In this document: positions 24,105 to 37,489 of the stretch, piece after piece
Layout: the number at the start of each line of letters is the position of its first letter
Position numbering within the stretch: the stretch's first letter is position 1
Assembly: GCA_013399305.1 (NCBI GenBank)
Contig: VXAI01000025.1
Location: 4,802,792 to 4,866,791 of the forward strand
DNA: 64,000 nucleotides
DNA from: Rostratula benghalensis
Lineage: Eukaryota; Chordata; Aves; Charadriiformes; Rostratulidae
Direction of reading: 5' to 3'
Position numbers and translations under genes: made by a program
The notes under the pieces: model-generated
The model's input: only the letters and a program-made list of their open reading frames with translations
Told to the model about the DNA's origin: nothing
Database searches by the model: none

Positions 24105-24560
24105 GCAAAAGTTTATTTGACAGTGTTATGAGGAGGGCAACTGGAGGCAAACATTTGACACTGACATGCTGGAATGCTGTAAAAATTTAATTAGATGGGT
24201 ACATTAATCATAGTTGTATTCAGGGGTTCGTATACTATATGCAAAAATGCATGCTCCAGTACAAAAGAAATATTTAAGTCCTTCCTGTAAATACCATTTC
24301 CCTCATTATTGGGAAATGTGGTCTCGGTGGGACCATTGGCCATGTCACTGTATTTACAAAAGTATGGTTAGAATGAGATTAACAGCATTTATGGGAAGGA
24401 TTTTCCTACATGGAGAACGATGCCCATTATATAGGGAGGGCTGTGCAGCCGCGTTGCAATGAAGCAGGCGTACATGGCTGCTGGCTGGTTTAATGTAAGG
24501 TTTACTTCTATGCTGTTAAACTGTCTCTAAGAGCCTCACATTCTCCAAAAAAAGGGCTAT
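24105..24560. promoter_or_regulatory. Candidate conserved non-coding element
   Basis: AT-rich block without dispersed repeats, containing TTTAATTAGATGGG-type homeodomain sites near 24185, a CCATTGGCC (CCAAT-box type) word near 24331 and several TTTATGGGAAGG-like words. The function call is inference from texture only. Confidence 0.35.
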
Positions 24561-26828
24561 TGGTGAGCTGAGGTGCATAGAAGCCTATCAAGATGGGCCA
24601 CTGCAATTTTGCCTGCCCCTGGAAACCATGAGGGAAGGTGTTATGGCTTCACAGTTGTCCCAAGGAAAGCTCAACAGACCAGCTTGCTCAGGCCAGGTAG
24701 TTCAAAAGCATTTTCACAGTTGAGTCCTTACAAGGTGATCCCTTGAGATTTATTTTATTTGGGAAGTTCACCTGAATCCAGCAGAGAAGGCACCAGTTGG
24801 GGCTTCTCATAGCTCTCAGTATGGATCTGCATGACTGTCATTAAAAATTTCAGTAACTTGTAAGATTGATGGGTGTTTTCTTTATTTTTAAGCTGCAACT
24901 ATATCCAAAATCTTGCAGAGAGACACCTACATTTCAACAATCCTCTTCCCCTTTGCGGTGCGCCAGTAAACCAATTTAGCCCAAATATTTCCCACATGCT
25001 TGACATAAAGAACTGGGTTACTGTGGGACTGCTCCAAAGCCTGCAGAAACCAAAGTCTTTGCAGAAAAGCTTTGAACCTGGAGATCAAGGTGGTAAAGCT
25101 AGTTCCAAATCAAAGAACTGGTAAACCAGTTAGAAATCGCAGCTGTAAGGATGTGCTCAGCTCCAATACTGCATTCACAGTGCTGTCTTCAAAATCCTTA
25201 CCTCACGGAATGTACTTGTGTCTGTCTTTGAAAAAAAGAAAAAAAATTTAAAAAATGCATATTTCAAGTAATTTGCAATAATTTCTTTTCATAAATCCCC
25301 GCAGAAAAGGAGATTGGACAATTTCCCCTTACTTTTTTTTCCCTTCTGCTTTAGTACATGTGGAAAATAAAATCATTTTTTTTTTTTTATTGGACAATGT
25401 TCATTTAGTGGTAAATAAGCAAATAATTGGTCATGTTCTATTTTACACAGTGTTTCCGTTGTGGTACCATGTGTGACATTCAAAAGTAATTACGAGATTG
25501 AGATACCGGATAGGAAAAGGATGAAAACAAAAGATGACTCAACCAAAATCAACTAATACTTTGCCTTAATCAGTGTTTGGATTGTTCTGATGAATTTGAT
25601 ATCAATTCTACAGAACAGTACAGGCTTATACTGGTGCTCAGTTAATTTCCCAGAATTCAGTGAATTTGCAAAGATTGTTCTAATCACCTGTAAGCACACA
25701 AAAAAGGACGATGCGCAACTTCTGAGGAAGCCAATTGTGACCAGAGGAAATCACATGTGTAACTACCAGGAACTTATGCCGGGGGTGGTGGTGGTGGGTA
25801 GGAAGATATCCAGGTTTCTATACATAAAAATAATGAACAGCAGCCTGCACTTTTGACTGAAACACTAAAACGTGGATCAAAATTCACCTTCAGCCTTCTG
25901 TACTATCAACACAAATTGGAAAAAAATGTGTCACACCTAAAAGGGAAGGAAAATGAAGCCCAAACCCACCACTGGTATTTAAGAAGACACTTTCTTTTCT
26001 AGATCTCAAATAGAAAATTGCATCCCCACAAAGACACTTGCCCTTTATTGTCATTTTGGTTGTGCAAAACCAGTAGATCAGGCAGGCCAACTGAATTGCT
26101 CTATCGTAGAGGATAAATACCTCAATGACCATGAACTGGTTACATATATAATTATTTTTTTTTAATAGGGAAAAGAAAGCTACCTTGCTCTAAAACATCT
26201 ATTGTCTAACTTCCTTAAAACTGTGAGAAGTGACTTGGGTCTGTAGGTGAAGGTGTCAGCTGACAACGGTATCTAATTTAAACTTGGTATGAGCATCACA
26301 ACAAATCTGATATCTCTCTGCAGAAACAACGTTTGTGGGTAAAGGTCTCAAGAGATTTGATTCCAGGACATATTTAACCATTGACACTGCTACACTCAGC
26401 AAATAACAAAGTGGGATTTTAAGTTGCATGACTTCAGAGAAAAGGGAGCCACCCAAGAAAATCGGGACAGAGAATGAAATAAAACAGGTTCTGGATGAAA
26501 ATCTGTAAAGTTTCCAAAATAATGGTCTTCAAAAAGAAGTGATGCTAGAACAAAAGCTCAAGAGCATCTTCCAGGGCCATTAGTAGGATGATAAAGAAAA
26601 ACTTAGAGTTCTGAGAGAGGTCCATAGCAAAAGTTTAACGTGGAAACATTACCACAATCAAGAAATTTAGTTTAAACAGTACACAGAAATGAAACAAATG
26701 AAGAGAAAGAATAAATCGAGACTACAGCAGAGTGGTTCGGATGAAAGCAGGATGTACAATGTCACTTGGTTTTGGATTGTATGCCCACAGACACCACCTT
26801 GCCACTCACTGACACCTCCTGAGCAGAC
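24561..26828. other. Non-coding stretch
   Basis: T13 occurs at 25376-25388. 25380-25560 is AT-rich with clustered homeodomain-type words and may be a small enhancer. Frames at 24873-25124 (+), 25590-25856 (+) and 26256-26456 (-) carry no recognised domain. Confidence 0.5.
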
Positions 26829-26890
26829 AGCTGGGTGAAATCAAGGTCCTAACAGACAGTGCCTCAGTTTACCTGCCTGTTAATCACCTT
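26829..26890 (-). mobile_element. MIR-like SINE remnant
   Basis: AGCTGGGTGA...AAGGTCCTAACAGACAGTGCCTCAGTTTACC aligns by eye with the minus strand of the MIR core region ('agctgtgtgacc...gtgcctcagtttcc'). The key word GTGCCTCAGTTT is intact. MIR elements are very old in amniotes and are usually this degraded in birds. Confidence 0.45.
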
Positions 26891-26940
26891 GATTTATTTA
26901 AGTTCAGTGAAAACTAAGGCTCCTGCTAACATACATGTTC

Positions 26941-27122
26941 TTTAGTGACTTAAGAATTTAAGTCCCATTTGCAAAAGTGTGACAGATGCTTTTGAAAATT
27001 GGATTCATAATTACTAAAGCAGACAACTGCACTCTTAAGATCATTAGAAAGATATTAGGTAAAAACTTCAAAGTCAATGGGATTTGTACACCTTAGCCAC
27101 ATAAGCTCCTCTGAAAATTTTC
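26941..27122. repeat. Ancient palindromic amniote repeat
   Basis: The left arm (26941-27002) contains TAGTGACTTAAGAATTTAAG, TCCCATT and CTTTTGAAAATT. The right arm (27061-27122) contains AAGTCAATGGGATT, TACACCTTAGCCACATAAGC and CTCTGAAAATTT. Parts of the arms are inverted relative to one another. These words closely match a widespread old element seen in reptiles and birds ('aagtcaatgggat...cctaagtcacttaggctcctttgaaaatttt'). It is probably a non-autonomous DNA transposon; the family name is uncertain. Confidence 0.55.
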
Positions 27123-28059
27123 CTTCATGTCAATCTGCATTCAAATAATTCTCCTCGCACTTGGCTGCAGTGTGTTTGTCATGGCCACTGAGCATGATAA
27201 ATCAAATCTCAAAAATCCGGTAGGAATAGGAATTAAATAAATGTCTTCTTAGAACATTATGTTTCCTAAAAGGTAAGAGAAATTGTGACTGAACCACAGG
27301 GAGGGGGGAAAAGAAAAAAAAGTAGCTCTTTAAATCAGACCGAAGTACTTCCAGCTCATCCAAAGCCCGTTCCCAAGCAAGTGCTGGAAGATCAGACAGC
27401 TGTGACTGGCAGAGTGTAGGCAAAAGCAGATGTTGTGTCCAGAGCTCTTGCTGTGGAATTCAATAGCTGGTTTGGTGAATTGTTTGAACTGGTCACTTGG
27501 GAAGGCAGTGCCAGCTCAGTTTATGGTAAGTTTGAACAGTCCAACGTTTGAACAGCGTATTCACCTCTTACTGGAATAAAGAGGCTGTGTTTGTAAATAA
27601 AGTGACAAATTGTACCATATTATGGTCTTTTGCAACTGAGAAACCATTCCCATTTTCCATAGAAAAGGAATAATTTTCTTGGGAAGAAAATATCATCTGG
27701 CAGTCTTTCTAGAGCCATGCTTCAAAGAGAAATATGAAGCCACTCTTGTATAATGCGCAGGCATTAATCACCAAAAGCGAAATTCTCATAAACAAAGTAA
27801 TCCAAACCAGTAATGCAAACCCAGTTCCTCTCCCTCGCTGAGCACTGGTCAGTCTGGAGCACACGAAAGTCTGGGGTGAAACACCCCCACCCTACACAGC
27901 TAGAAAGGCCCCATTGCCCAAGGATCAGCCTGTACCCTCCTATCTCAGAGCCAGAGCAGAGCGTTACTGAAACCTTCCAGCAAGCAAAGCCAAGGAGCCT
28001 GGAACAACAAAAATAGCATTAAAGGAAAGAAAAAAGAGAAAAAAAAAAAAAAAAAAGCC
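27123..28059. other. Non-coding stretch with homopurine run
   Basis: Another G-then-A word (G6A4GA8) lies near 27303-27321, and a purine-only run containing A18 (28039-28056) occupies 28021-28057. No gene recognised. Confidence 0.55.
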
Positions 28060-28460
28060 AGCTGCCCAGTGGTGGGAGCAGCAGGATAAACGGCTGTATT
28101 ATAGGACTGTCACCTGAGCGAGCCGATCAATGCCATTAAGACCCAGTCAATCTGTGTCTGTACAAGTATAGCAGTGCTTGAACGATGACAAATCTCCGGG
28201 TCCAAGGGGAGGCATTCTTCACCGTGCTGAAAAGCAAGGAAGTGGCTGCTGTGATCAGTTCTGGCAAGCATTTCTCAGCCCTACCTGCATCCCTCCCATC
28301 AGGTGTCACGGTGACGTGCGCTGAAGCTTCGTGCCTTCCCAGGTCATGGCACTACTGCCGCGCCAAGAGCCCAAATTGCTGTGGACAGGCCGTGTTGACT
28401 GCTGTCTTTTCACTAAACTGGATAATTATACATCTCCCACTCGAGCTGATTGTTTGAAAG
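28060..28460. promoter_or_regulatory. Candidate conserved non-coding element
   Basis: Repeat-free, with dense TF-like words: GATCAATGCCATTAAGACC near 28125, TAGCAGTGCTTGAACGATGAC near 28169 and CTGGATAATTATACATCTC near 28418. A plus-strand frame (28185-28457) crosses it without domain or splice support. It reads like an enhancer; alignment is needed. Confidence 0.35.
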
Positions 28461-31400
28461 ATGTGAGAGGGAGCATGCACGGGAGAGGCTACCAATAAAG
28501 GAGCTTTTAACACAGCCAATGTTGCCTCTGAGGGAAACTGGACTGGAGGAACAAAGGGTGGATTCTGGTTCTGCCACCAGTGCAGGGCATCAATGATGCC
28601 TAAGTGGCCTTTCTGTGAGCTGGTGGGACTCTGAAGTGGGCAACTTTTTTTTTTTTATGGAGGGAGGAATGAGAAGACCTTTTTCCAAGAGCATTCAATA
28701 GCCCAGTCTGCAAACAATCTTCTCCTCTCTGGTTGCTGTTCTACCCTTGTCTCTCCTTCTTGGCATGGTGCCTTTTTCCCCCCGAGCAGCAGCTGTGCAC
28801 ACTTGAATAGTAAATCAAACACCCTAAAAACTGTTGTTCCAAAAATCTTTTCAGATCTTTCTCTCCTCTATTTCTGTACTCTTTTTCTTGCTAATGATTA
28901 AGGCAATTGGCTTTTTCTTTTTTTTTTTTTTTTTTTTTAATCTGGTATGAACTAATTTTGTGTTGCAAACAACGTGATGTATCACAATTTCTATCAATGG
29001 AAGGACCTAGAGGTACACCTAGTTCATCTTCCATTCATGCATGAGTATTTTGGGGTACACTATCAGAGAAAATGGTGAGAGGTGTTTCACTTTTCCTCTG
29101 GGAGCAGGTCCCACATCATCATGTAACAGCCTGGCTTTCCAGGTGATAGATAGCAATATAAATACAGTCCAGTCAGGGCTGATTTACACTAACCAGGAAC
29201 CTGAGCACATCCTAAATGACATTTGTTTTTATGGTTTCAAGACTATTTCTACAACAGAAATGCCTAGAGGATTAATCTTGCAGAGAGAAGGATGAAGACA
29301 GAACAGCAAAATACCAGATAATTAGCACCATGCAGTATATCATATGCTTTTTGTTGAACTCAACATCCATCATGGAGTAGCACTGAGTTACTCCCTGGAA
29401 AAATAGGTCCATTTTTTTTCCCATAAAGCTTAGATTTACAGAAGGTAACTTAGTTGACAGAAATGCCCAACTCCTGCCCAAAATATCTAGCAGCTTAACT
29501 GTTCCTATGTTTGGAAATTATTGCAAGAAACTCATGTTGGCCCTTTAAAAAGATCCCATTTGGAAATTAAAAAAAAAAAAAAAAAAAAAAAGTATCGATC
29601 TAGTAATGCCCCTTTTATTTGCATGAGATACTTAAGCAAGACCACAGAGAGCTTCTCCCTTTAGCATGCATGTCTGTGAAAACGATGTGATGGTAGAGCT
29701 TTGGCTGTGAAAATACAATGTATGCTTCATTACAAAGAAAACCACAGTTTGAAAACCAGGGAAAACTCTGATTCACCAGCATGACTCACACATGCACTAT
29801 AGAGCCTCCAACCCCTTTAGCAAAGATGCAAGCCCAGCAGCATGTAAGTACTTGCAGAGAGAACATATTTTCCTTCAATGAATGATCTTTTCAAGTGCCT
29901 TATCTCACTCTTTTTGAAGGCAGTGGAAAATCTTGCAGTGGACTTTGGACGAGGCCCTTAAAGGCCAGAGGAAAGTCAGTAGGCACCACATAAATATCCA
30001 CAGAAATTACTCAAAGGCACTATCAAGATAATGTTATTGTAGGAGATGGGAAGTTAGATTTCTGAGAAGGCTGTTCCATGCCCAGGGAGAACCTGTTACG
30101 TTGGCTACCATCTGATTGTGAAAAGCTGAACTTTTCAGGAAATCAATATTTTAGAGTTGCCACCTCCAGAGATAGTTTTGACACGTTCCCAATATCAATA
30201 GATGCATCTGAAACAAAACAAACAAACAAAAACAAATGACAAAAAAAAACCCCCACAAAAAAACAACTCCAGAAGATTTTTGGATGTCTTCAAAAAATGG
30301 AAATAACTAGACTGGAAAATACACTTGTTTGAGGGTAACAACTCAGTGGACCACAGCATAAGGGAATTTGAAGGAATTTCCTGTGTAGGAATGGAATAAT
30401 TTTGTTACACTGCTCCAACTCCTGAGACCACTAGTCTAACTGATTACAACAAAGTGTAGTACTGGAGTAACATGGCAAGGAGTCAGGCTATTAGCCCTTG
30501 TTGCCTAAAAAAGCATCAACTAGAGGAAAGAAACCCCTTTGAGGAGTAACTGCAATTCATTTTGTCTGCTGGGGCGACAAAAAGCAGTACAAGAACGTGC
30601 ATGGGCCTTAAAGGAGGAACTCCAGGTACAGAAACAAGTAAACTTGTTTATTCAGTACATTAATATGTTAAAAGAAGCAAGCTCTTACTATGGTTTCCAA
30701 CATTTTTTTCCTTTGTTTTAGGGATGAGAAATTTTCACTTTATTTTGAAAATTCTCAGGAGGGAAGGAAACAGTCTCAGTTTAGCACACAAGGAAGCTAC
30801 GTTCACCACTTCTTTCCATGTTGCTGTGGCTTTGCTGAAGCCACCTCTCTGCCCTGGATCTCTTGGAAGTCATTGATTCTGCGATATATTTCCCCACACA
30901 GGTTATCTTCAGCTTGAGCACATCTGCAAGCCTTCAGCTCTACTGTCTGTGAACTCCCTGTCTTTAGCTATATGGGCTCATTTCCCCCAGCTTTTGGACT
31001 CCAAATACTGTCTTAACTGTCTTGTCTACATATGATAGTCATGAATTGGCTGAAACCTTGGCTTTTCAGCTTAAGCTGTGGCAGTATCAGGCCAGGGCTG
31101 ATGTTACATACAGTGGGTTGGTGCTCCTCAGCAGAGAAGGCAGATGTGAGATTAAGGCAACTCAGATTCCACACACTCATCTCTCAACCATGCTGTGCTC
31201 ATACGAAAGGTCATCTCAGTCCCATAAACTCTCATGCTTGTATTTCCCAAGCTAACAAACTCCTCTTATGGTTTTTCAGAGCTGCCTGGAGCCTTTCCAT
31301 GCTGGAATTGCTTAACTCTGGAGCCAGTGATGATCATTAAGGAAATGTATTCCCTACCATTTCCACACTATCAGCTAACTTGGCCTTGGATTTCAGTATA

Positions 31401-32929
31401 TTACACATTACTTCTGGGTAAAACCAGAAACAGCCCTCTCCATTTCATAATATTAGGTTGGACCTGCAAACTACTGAAAGGCTAGAATTAGAGAGTACTA
31501 TTTATTTTGCCTAGAAAGAAGAGAATATAAATTAGTAGCTGTATATGGAGAGAGTATTAATGTTCATTAATACTTATGCAAAACCTCTACACAAAGAATT
31601 AACACGAGACATTGAAGAACTGATCTTTTGTATTGTCTAAAAAGAGAAAGCTGCATTTTCCTCTTTGTGACAGACTAAACATTTGTTGTTGGGGTTCCTG
31701 CTGGAACCCTGGTTGGAGAGGGACCAGGTCTATGGATGAGCAGAGAACACCATTGAGCAGAACTGATTTATTTCATAGTTCACGTCATCATTTCTTGGGG
31801 GAGAGGGCAGGTAGGAGCCTGGAGTAGTGGGAGCTGTTATCTGAGGAATGCTGCCCTCAACTGTAGTGGAGACAGGATTTCACCTGGTGTTGCTCCCTTT
31901 CCTGGCACCAACCTCGTAGCTTCTCTGGAGCAGTGACTCCACGGATCAAGCAGCTATGAATGTAGACACATGAATGTGAAGTATTCGGGATCATCTGTCC
32001 AGGCAATCCAACACAGGGATGTCTGGTGAGCAGGCATATTAACGCACATTTATTTCTACAGCCCATGAAAGGAAAACCTAGGGGTTACAAATGTGTACTT
32101 CCCTGAATAAGCAATCAAAGACCTCTTTGCGTACCCCAAACTCCTGTCTCTGGATCCTCAGCAAGATACTTTTCACTATTTCAATACCATTTCAGTCAGC
32201 ACTGGCAAAAATGGTGAAGTACTGTCATCAGAGATGGTTTATCCCCACTTCTTTACTGCCCCTACAGTAACACCAAGAACACCATCTTTATAGCATTCCT
32301 TAAATATAAACGGAAACACACACAGCATTTATTGACTGGGATAAACCCCCCCTTCCCCTCCAAGTCCTTTGCTCTCATTACCACAATCCAGCATCCAGTG
32401 CGTTTAGGACAAAAAGTTTCCACCAATGGGAAGAGCAGCATTTTCCAGCATTTCCACCCAAAGATTCCTCTCCTACATTACCCTATAACAAACTTGTCCT
32501 AAGGAATTTTATTTGGATAGGCGTCTGCATCCATGCAACAGAATTATTTGTTATATACAGACAAGATCAGGCGTTCTCCCTCACTCAGCTAGGTCCTATC
32601 TCAAGGACACACCCCAGGAGAGAAGGAGGAAGCTCTTCCATCCTGGGGCAGCACAGGAACAATTCCTCCCCATTTCTGTTTTGCTCCAGTACCAACAGCA
32701 GGTACTCACACGCTCCCATTCCCATACGGACTCAGCCGTGCTGGGGTGGTGCAATAGTTGGTCTTTGTCTTTCTCCACCCACTGGTTTATGAGTCTAAAC
32801 CCAATCTCACAACAACCACTGAAGTTCTGGCCACCCCTCATGCCTTTAAGTGAGCTCACGTTCCACAACCCAGCTCAGGTACCTGTCTTTCTGGGTATGG
32901 GTTCAAGGGAGTTACAGACATGAATCTGC
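28461..32929. other. Long non-coding stretch
   Basis: T21 at 28918-28938, A23 at 29569-29591, an octamer ATTTGCAT at 29617-29624, and an A-rich (CAAA)n-like patch at about 30211-30266. Overlapping frames at 31022-31485 and 32513-32923 look like chance. No CR1, LTR or RNA gene recognised. Confidence 0.5.
29569..29591 (+). repeat. A23 homopolymer
   Basis: A perfect run of 23 A. No SINE or processed-gene body with flanking duplications was recognised before it. Confidence 0.9.
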
Positions 32930-33470
32930 ACAGCGAAATGACAGAACACACAGAGAAGACGTTTAAGAAAACCCCAACAACAATAAGCATTTAGAATAAA
33001 TTGCAAATAGAGGTGCATAATTTGTGGTTAGAGAGACTGAGTGCTACTCATTATTCAGTATCATTCATTTCTTTCTTCCAAATGTATGTATGAAAGCCAG
33101 GAACAAATAATATTTTTATAAACAGGGAGGAGGTTTTCTTTTTTTAAATTAGATTATGTTAAAAAATAATCTAGAATGACTGGAGTGAGATTGTACCTAT
33201 ACAGAGAAATTACTATACAGCCAAGTGAATCATTAATCCAAATATAATGTATAACTTTACAGCAAACAAAGGCCAGGCACATTAAGAGTGAATTGTTTAC
33301 AATAGAGAGTTACATATTAAAATGTATGCATAATTGTGACCTTCTGTTAACACTCTGTTGAAGAGAAGAAACACCAGTTCCACGCTCTAAAATGCAATGT
33401 CTTAACTATGCTCAGCGCAGAGCTCTGTATGTAATGAGAGCAGCACACATATCAGGGATTCTTGCAATTT
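32930..33470. promoter_or_regulatory. Candidate conserved non-coding element, strongly AT-rich
   Basis: Over 500 bases with stops in all frames and no dispersed repeat, full of TAAT/ATTA and TTTATAAACA forkhead-like words (33115-33125) and GAATCATTAATCC near 33227. It ends at an A17 run (33471-33487). One of the most enhancer-like blocks in the window by texture. Confidence 0.4.
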
Positions 33471-33487
33471 AAAAAAAAAAAAAAAAA

Positions 33488-34699
33488 CAAAGAACCAAAG
33501 ATGAAGAAAAAACAGCTCCTATGAAAGTGTTGAACAGAAGCTCTTCCATCTTCATTTGTCTGTATCAAAGGAATTCATTGTCATCTCCAGTGACAAACCT
33601 CGGGGAAAGAAAACGTGCTTTATTGAAAGCAAGATGTATGATTTAATCTGATCTCACCAGAATTTCATTCTAGCTCTAGGAAGGTTGCCCTGGTGACATC
33701 ACACTTGCATCATGTCCTCAGCCCACAGGCATCCATTGTAAGCTCTAGAAGAGATTTGGCCTTAGTTGGGGATGGGAAAACGCACGTGTTCTGGAGGACT
33801 GCTCAGGGAGAACCAACGTATCTCCCAACTCTGCTACTAAAAGAAGCCCAGAGCATCTGCCTGGGTTTACACCTCCACCTCCTCCAGAAAAAACAGCAAA
33901 GGCAGAGAAATAGAGCCCCACATTCCTACCAAGCTCCTTTCCCAAACCTTTGGAAAGTACTTGACAGAGGAGAGTAACCATTAAGTCTTCCACCATTGTA
34001 CCAACTCAAACATCCTAAACAGCTCCTGAAACCAGCATGGAAAGCAAAGAAATCAGGTTTCTAGCCCTCTTCCCATTAAGACATTGATTAGAAAAGCCTT
34101 CTCATCACCCACTAAACCAGAGGAAAACAAAACCAGAAGAACAAAGAATCTCTTGAATGATACTCATTTCGCTAATAAGCTACATTTGCCCCTTATAAGC
34201 CCACGGTACTACGGGCCGTAACTCTCCTCCACCAGGAATCACCAAAACAGCCTTTTCTGTGTATTTGTTGCTCTTTGCATGCTCACAGAAGTTTGGCCGT
34301 ACAAGCAAACCCAAATAACAGAAGCCACAGTCAACACAACACTCGCATGCATCGCATTGTATCCACCATTTCAATGTCATTTCCCCATAATCACCTTTCA
34401 GTATTTTCCATCTCACTGAAGGAGTAGGTGGGACTGAAAAAAAAAATATCCCTCAGACAACGTGGAGTATGAGTTTCCCAACACAGAAGAAGAGCCCAGT
34501 CTCTCTTACCCCCTTCTCCTAGAGCCAAACGCAGGAGAGCTCCTCTGCCAAGTCCTCTGGGCAGGTGATAGACTCACCCCTTGATTGTACAAACACAATG
34601 AGCAAGTGCAGATTGACTTGCTTGTTATCACAAGGTTCCCAGCTGCCTCGCACACACATTGGGAGGATAATTTCAGAGGAGCTTTGCGGCAAGTGCCCC
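33488..34699. other. Non-coding stretch
   Basis: Short frames on both strands (33693-33996, 34180-34416, 34506-34709) without recognisable products. Nothing else supportable. Confidence 0.5.
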
Positions 34700-35090
34700 T
34701 CTTTTCCAATCAGTAGGCATCATCACAGCCGGATGAGAAGCTAACACAGATACCACCATTCAAGTCATTAGAGAGACATATAATACTACAATTTTCTGGG
34801 TTATTGATTGCTGCTGTTCTGGCACTGCAACCCAAAACACTGGAGGAAGTCAAGTGGAGAATGAGAAGAGGTGGATTTAGCATGCTGGCGAGCTGGTTAA
34901 AATACCTTTGCTGAGAAAAAGCTGCTTTCAAAATCATAACTTTTGGCCGAAAGGTATGAATTTCAAGACAAAAGCTTGGCAGGTAGTTTGGGGATTTCCA
35001 TCTGGGTCTCCAATCTGCTAAATTAGTTCCCTAGTAACCCAGCTATCACTTAGGCTCTTCTCAGATTATATTTTGGTGGGTTTTTAGTGC
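34700..35090. promoter_or_regulatory. Candidate enhancer with RFX X-box
   Basis: Repeat-free block. AGTTCCCTAGTAAC at 35025-35038 fits the RFX X-box consensus (GYYNCC, 1-3 bases, RGNAAC) with no mismatch. RFX factors bind such sites in ciliary and immune gene promoters and enhancers; no promoter is evident here, so a distal element is more likely. Confidence 0.35.
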
Positions 35091-35992
35091 AGTTTCATTC
35101 CAAGCTGCACTACAACCAAATTTTTGAAATGTCTCCAAAAAGAGAGAGATTTTCTGTCCCCGACCCCTTCTCAGTGTTCAGACAGGGGTAAATGCCTCTA
35201 TCATAAACTCTATGGGGAGTTCATTGATAACATAAAATGGTACATTTTGCTTTCAAGACATTTCTGGAGAGAGAGGATGTGAGTCAGAAGCTTTCTTCTC
35301 AGTTTCACTTGGTTCATTTATTCACTTACTTTACTGAAATCTAAGTAGCTGTTAGAGCTAGAAGTCCCAAGGCGCGTGTGTTCTTTAACACATAACTTAA
35401 TTTCCAAAACAAATAATTACAACTCCATTTCTGAGAGTCACCCTTCCCGGGAGCATCCCATGCATATGCAAAAATGTAAAAATGTGAAAGTTGGAGCTCT
35501 GCTGCAACTAACTGCTCCTCTTCTTTCAGGGAGATTTACCCTCTACCCACCCTTTCTTCCACTCGGGCAGTCATTCCTACGACTGGATTACTTTTAGTTT
35601 ACCCCACATGAACAGACAACACCAAATCACTGTTTTTTCACCCCCAGATTCCTCCAGAAAAAAACTTAAGACGCTGAAAAGGTCTTCATCAGACAGAGGT
35701 AGCTCCCAGTTAACTTGCAGATAAAGCTTTAAAATTTGAAAGTTTGGTATTTTGCATCGTTAGGGACTGGCTCCTCCTCCCTTCAGCTATAACACTGACC
35801 TAATTATACAGAGCCTCAGCGCTACAGCACGGAGCAGTTTCGAGTTCGCTTGTTATGTGATGCCTGCAACAATATTTATTCACAGGCTATTTCAAATAAA
35901 ACATCTCCTTTCACTGCGTTAACATCAAAGCCGAGCTTGTAGATTGTACCGGTTCCATGTCTATGCTATGCATACCTACACATACATGGATT
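35091..35992. other. Non-coding stretch
   Basis: No gene or repeat recognised; it runs up to the TA/CA microsatellite. Confidence 0.5.
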
Positions 35993-36029
35993 TATATATA
36001 TATATATATATACATACATACACACACAC
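35993..36029 (+). repeat. Compound (TA)n(TACA)n(CA)n microsatellite
   Basis: TA units from 35993 to about 36011, passing through TACATACATA into CACACACAC. The gradual TA-to-CA transition is typical of a decaying dinucleotide repeat. It is likely length-polymorphic. Confidence 0.95.
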
Positions 36030-37489
36030 GCTCTTGCCCAAGAGAAAAAGCAGTGCAGGGCTGCTTGTAACAACAGCAAACAACAACTGATGCTCATGAT
36101 TTGGGATCTTGCAGCACGCAGCCCTCTGCGTGCCTTTCATATTGAAATCCACGGGTGGAGGAAAGCCAGGCAGCTGCCTGCTCAGTGCCTCCCCCGCCGT
36201 GCCTGCAGAGATGCCATCGCTTCTGCCCCCAGGGAATCCCATTTTCTCCTACCCAGGTTAGCAGGAGCTTGAGGCAGAAATCTCCACCTCTTCCAACTCC
36301 TCTCTACATCAATACAGATTTCTATGGCACCTTCGTGACTTGAGGTGGTGGATGGCTGTATGCTCATCACGACTATCTTCCGGGGCAGCAGTGCTCTCTT
36401 AGAGAACTCAAGATGCCTGCCAGGAGCTTTTTGGTGAATTCTTATCTGCAAGATATCTTTTTAGGAGGCTAAGAAGGAGATGTGGAGGTTTCCTCCACAC
36501 CCAGTGTATACTACTTGGGGTACCTGTGTACAGTACACCATGCATGTGTTCCCAAACCAACCAAACCAGTCCCCTTGTGCACCTGGAATGTCCATCTGCT
36601 CATATGGACACACAGCTTTTCCTTGTGTCTGATAGCGGTCGAATTAAAAACAAATACATCAAAATATACAAATTAATTACTTCAATCATCTTAGCCACAG
36701 CTAGGTCAGCGTATGAATAAGTAAAACAGTAAAATTGTTTGTTACCCTCTTTGTAATTTCCCTATGCTCCACCTCAACCCTTTTCTTCCTTTAAAAGTTG
36801 AAACTGAACTTTCAAAGAGATGAGTAGATGAAAATCAATACCAATAGTGAGCTATAACATGGAACTTTGTGCCAAGACACAATGAAGAATATTGATTTGT
36901 CTAAAATATATGCTTATGAAACCAAGCCCTTGCATTCTGAGGTATTTTTACTTTTGGATTCGAAAATCTTCTCATCTTTTTTAAGTCCCTCTCTGTTTTT
37001 CTTTCTTTTTTTGTCACTGAAAGTGTGTGTAAACCCTCATGCAGCTAGTCAAAGAAGAGGTATGGTCCAGAAATAATGTAGGGTCCTCAGTTCCTTTCTT
37101 CAGCTAAGTTGTGGGAATATAGACTATTTGCTGCTTAAATGCTCAGCCATTAGGGAAGACGGAGCTCCAGTTCTCCTACTCCTCACTCATCACCATGGGA
37201 AAGGAAAACATGAGTTGAGAGAGCTGAAGGTCTTCTCTTCCCTGCCTTGGTTTGGCCCGTGCAAAGCACTTATGTCCATAGCGTCTATAGGGACACAGTT
37301 CATCACGAGCCAGCAGAGACAATGTGAGAAGGTAGAGCTAAAGCTCTGAACTGGAATAATACCATTTCTCTTTGCCAAATCTGAACCCTTCTTGCACAAC
37401 ATAAAGCTTTTTTCCCAGCAGAGGTGGCCTGGGCAGCATCTTATTTTTTCATTGCCAGCAAGTATTTCTGAGAAAGGCTAGAACAGAGC
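36030..37489. other. Non-coding stretch
   Basis: Overlapping frames at 36090-36451 on both strands are not supported by splice sites or family features. Nothing else recognised. Confidence 0.5.
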
